Shown here one piece after another: positions 6,823 through 7,802 of a stretch of DNA of 7,802 bases. Both the position numbers and the translations under genes were made by a program. Each line of letters opens with the position of its first letter. Position 1 is the first letter of the stretch. The DNA comes from CAYUNA01 sp047629355 (lineage in GTDB: Bacteria > Bacteroidota > Bacteroidia > Chitinophagales > Saprospiraceae). The notes beneath the pieces are model-generated. The model had not been told where the DNA came from and ran no database searches. It saw only the letters and a list, made by a program, of their open reading frames with translations. The DNA is taken from the NCBI GenBank assembly GCA_047629355.1, contig JBLHWU010000271.1:1-7802 (forward strand), in the 5' to 3' direction.

Positions 6823-7066
6823 AATAGTTCGTGGTGAATTTTAAAGTAATTCATCGAGAGAAAAACTTTTAAAATTAACCATTTAATTATAACTAGCTGT
6901 TTTACAATGGATTAAGGAGGTTTTTTAAATTTGAAAAAATAGTTCAAATTTGATTTTTAATTATTTGAGGGTATGGGAATCCCCACACATGGAAATAATT
7001 AAAACTAGTCCATATAAACTACGGTAAGACCGTAGGATATTCTGAAAATAACCCCACGAACTATTG
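6822..7066. mobile_element. MITE-like element with 13-bp perfect TIRs and a 6-bp target duplication
   Basis: CAATAGTTCGTGG (6822-6834) is the exact reverse complement of CCACGAACTATTG (7054-7066). Directly outside both ends stands ACCTTA (6816-6821 and 7067-7072), as expected for a target-site duplication. The 245-bp body has no credible ORF and is full of stems, so a non-autonomous element mobilised by a transposase encoded elsewhere is the simplest reading. The parent IS family is not recognised. A structured RNA closed by a 13-bp stem is the alternative, but it would not by itself explain the flanking direct repeat. Confidence 0.68.
6927..7035. repeat. Run of three strong hairpins inside the MITE-like element
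   Basis: AAATTTGAA/TTCAAATTT (6927-6935, 6943-6951) is a perfect 9-bp stem. TTTTAATTATTT/AAATAATTAAAA (6955-6966, 6993-7004) is a perfect 12-bp stem, whose 26-nt interior forms a second stem, GTATGGG/CCCACAC, with one mismatch. CTACGGT/ACCGTAG (7019-7025, 7029-7035) is a perfect 7-bp stem with a 3-nt loop. The three follow each other closely. Such density suggests folding as RNA or single-stranded DNA. Confidence 0.75.
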
Positions 7067-7072
7067 ACCTTA

Positions 7073-7230
7073 GGAACCCGAAATAAATAAAGTTACTTTT
7101 TTGACAGGATATTTGATTCCTATTTTCACTTTGAAAATGCTCATTATATCAACATAAATTGCACTTTCAAAGCAAAAAATAGGAACAAAATCGCTCTCTC
7201 AAAAATGTAACTTTATTCAATTCACGTTCC
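7073..7230. repeat. Long imperfect hairpin directly downstream of the TlpA-like gene
   Basis: Outer arms 7073-7096 and 7207-7230 match at about 20 of 24 positions, including AATAAAGTTAC against GTAACTTTATT and GGAAC against GTTCC. Pairing continues inward with small bulges through TTCCTATTTT and CTTTGAAA on the left and their complements on the right, down to a short AT-rich loop around 7141-7160. It begins 12 bp past the - strand stop codon, so it would form the 3' end of that transcript. It could be a terminator or RNA-stabilising hairpin, or a fold-back mobile element. Its left end abuts the ACCTTA flank of the neighbouring element. Confidence 0.6.
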
Positions 7231-7242
7231 TTATCCATTCAT

Positions 7243-7802
7243 TTACTCGACTTCTTTCTCATTTAAAAGCCCTTTTACGAATTCATCAAAATCTTTTGAA
7301 AAATACTTAAATTGACTTGTCGCCGGACCTTCAAAACCAGTATGAATTCGTCGAACTTTATTGTTTCTATCCAAAAAAATCATCGTTGGATAGGACAATA
7401 TATGATTCAACATTGGCAATTTTTCAGCCGCCTCTATTTTATTATAATAACCAGCATATACCATTTCATAAGGCAGCTGAAAATGTTTTTTATAAATATT
7501 GATTGCATTATCCCCTTTCTCTTTTTCCTTATATTTTTCAAAAGCCAAAGCAACAACTTCTAAATCTGGATGGTTATTTTTCTTTAAATAATCAATTAAA
7601 AAAGTGGTTTCATCGCGACAATTAGGACACCAAGTTCCTAAAATTTGGACTATTTTCACTTTATTTTGATATTCAGGATTGTCTAATGAAATCATTTTTC
7701 CATCAGGATTTTTAAATCCAAATTCCACCGATTCATAACCTTCTTTCAAAAAAGTCAGCGAATCTGGGGAGCCCAATTTCGCATCATTATTTTGCGAAGC
7801 TT
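7243..7802 (-). CDS. TlpA/thioredoxin-like disulfide reductase, C-terminal part (start outside window)
   Basis: The frame is open to the window edge, giving 185 whole codons, so the start lies beyond 7802. A TTG at 7774-7776 is in frame but there is no reason to prefer it. The visible part is a thioredoxin fold: FGFKNPDGKMISL, then VKIVQILGTWCPNC with the redox pair C58 and C61 (counted from the first whole codon), and a cis-proline strand SYPTMIFLD with P138. Proteins of this type reduce or exchange disulfides, normally in the periplasm of Bacteroidota, where they are often preceded by a signal peptide and a lipobox. The N-terminal part is not visible, so localisation is inferred from the family. 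The WCPNC active site is intact. The gene ends 12 bp before a long hairpin. Confidence 0.87.
   Translation of the reverse strand, partial: ASQNNDAKLGSPDSLTFLKEGYESVEFGFKNPDGKMISLDNPEYQNKVKIVQILGTWCPNCRDETTFLIDYLKKNNHPDLEVVALAFEKYKEKEKGDNAINIYKKHFQLPYEMVYAGYYNKIEAAEKLPMLNHILSYPTMIFLDRNNKVRRIHTGFEGPATSQFKYFSKDFDEFVKGLLNEKEVE

Noticed and set aside
6913..6951. TAAGGAGG as a ribosome binding site for a small gene
   Set aside because: The only nearby start is a TTG followed after two codons by a stop, and the next ATG (6973) gives nine codons within a hairpin. It also lies inside the MITE-like element.
6548..7242. tRNA, rRNA, tmRNA, RNase P RNA, CRISPR array or group II intron in the long gap
   Set aside because: No cloverleaf, no conserved core of these RNAs, no regular repeat-spacer pattern and no domain V-like hairpin was seen. 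The structure is explained better by separate inverted repeats.

Overview
The window reads as an AT-rich chromosomal segment of a Bacteroidota member, probably a Saprospiria- or Cytophagia-like lineage. The secreted protein ends in a type IX secretion (T9SS) sorting domain, which is restricted to this phylum. No gene start shows a convincing Shine-Dalgarno sequence, and the TlpA-like thioredoxin and the long TPR/SDR protein also fit. This placement is inference; no rRNA or other marker gene is present.

Layout. (1) 1-137: the last 44 codons of an IS630-family transposase on the + strand, cut by the window edge, followed by its presumed right end and a long hairpin (about 145-228). (2) 403-2568, + strand: a secreted CotH-kinase-domain protein with signal peptide, jelly-roll-like N-terminal domain and T9SS tail. 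(3) 2569-2944: the gap between two convergent genes, filled by a palindrome-rich, MITE-like element with 25-bp terminal inverted repeats (2640-2911) and an internal 21-bp perfect hairpin. (4) 2945-6547, - strand: a 1200-residue multidomain protein. In order it has a TIR-like domain, a linker with four copies of an (D/E)IP(V/N)F motif, a very acidic stretch, about six TPRs, and a complete YdfG-like short-chain dehydrogenase. (5) 6548-7242: about 700 bp with no credible gene, holding three consecutive inverted-repeat elements. The middle one (6822-7066) has 13-bp perfect terminal inverted repeats and an exact 6-bp flanking duplication. (6) 7243-7802, - strand: the C-terminal part of a TlpA/thioredoxin-like protein, whose start lies outside the window.

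The genes do not form an obvious pathway. The CotH protein and the fusion gene are convergent, and the TlpA gene is separated from the fusion gene by repeat elements, so each is probably its own transcription unit. The most unusual items are the TIR-TPR-SDR fusion, which puts an apparently inactive TIR (Asn where the NADase glutamate normally lies) and an intact NAD(P)-dependent dehydrogenase in one chain, and the density of short inverted-repeat mobile-like elements in every intergenic gap.
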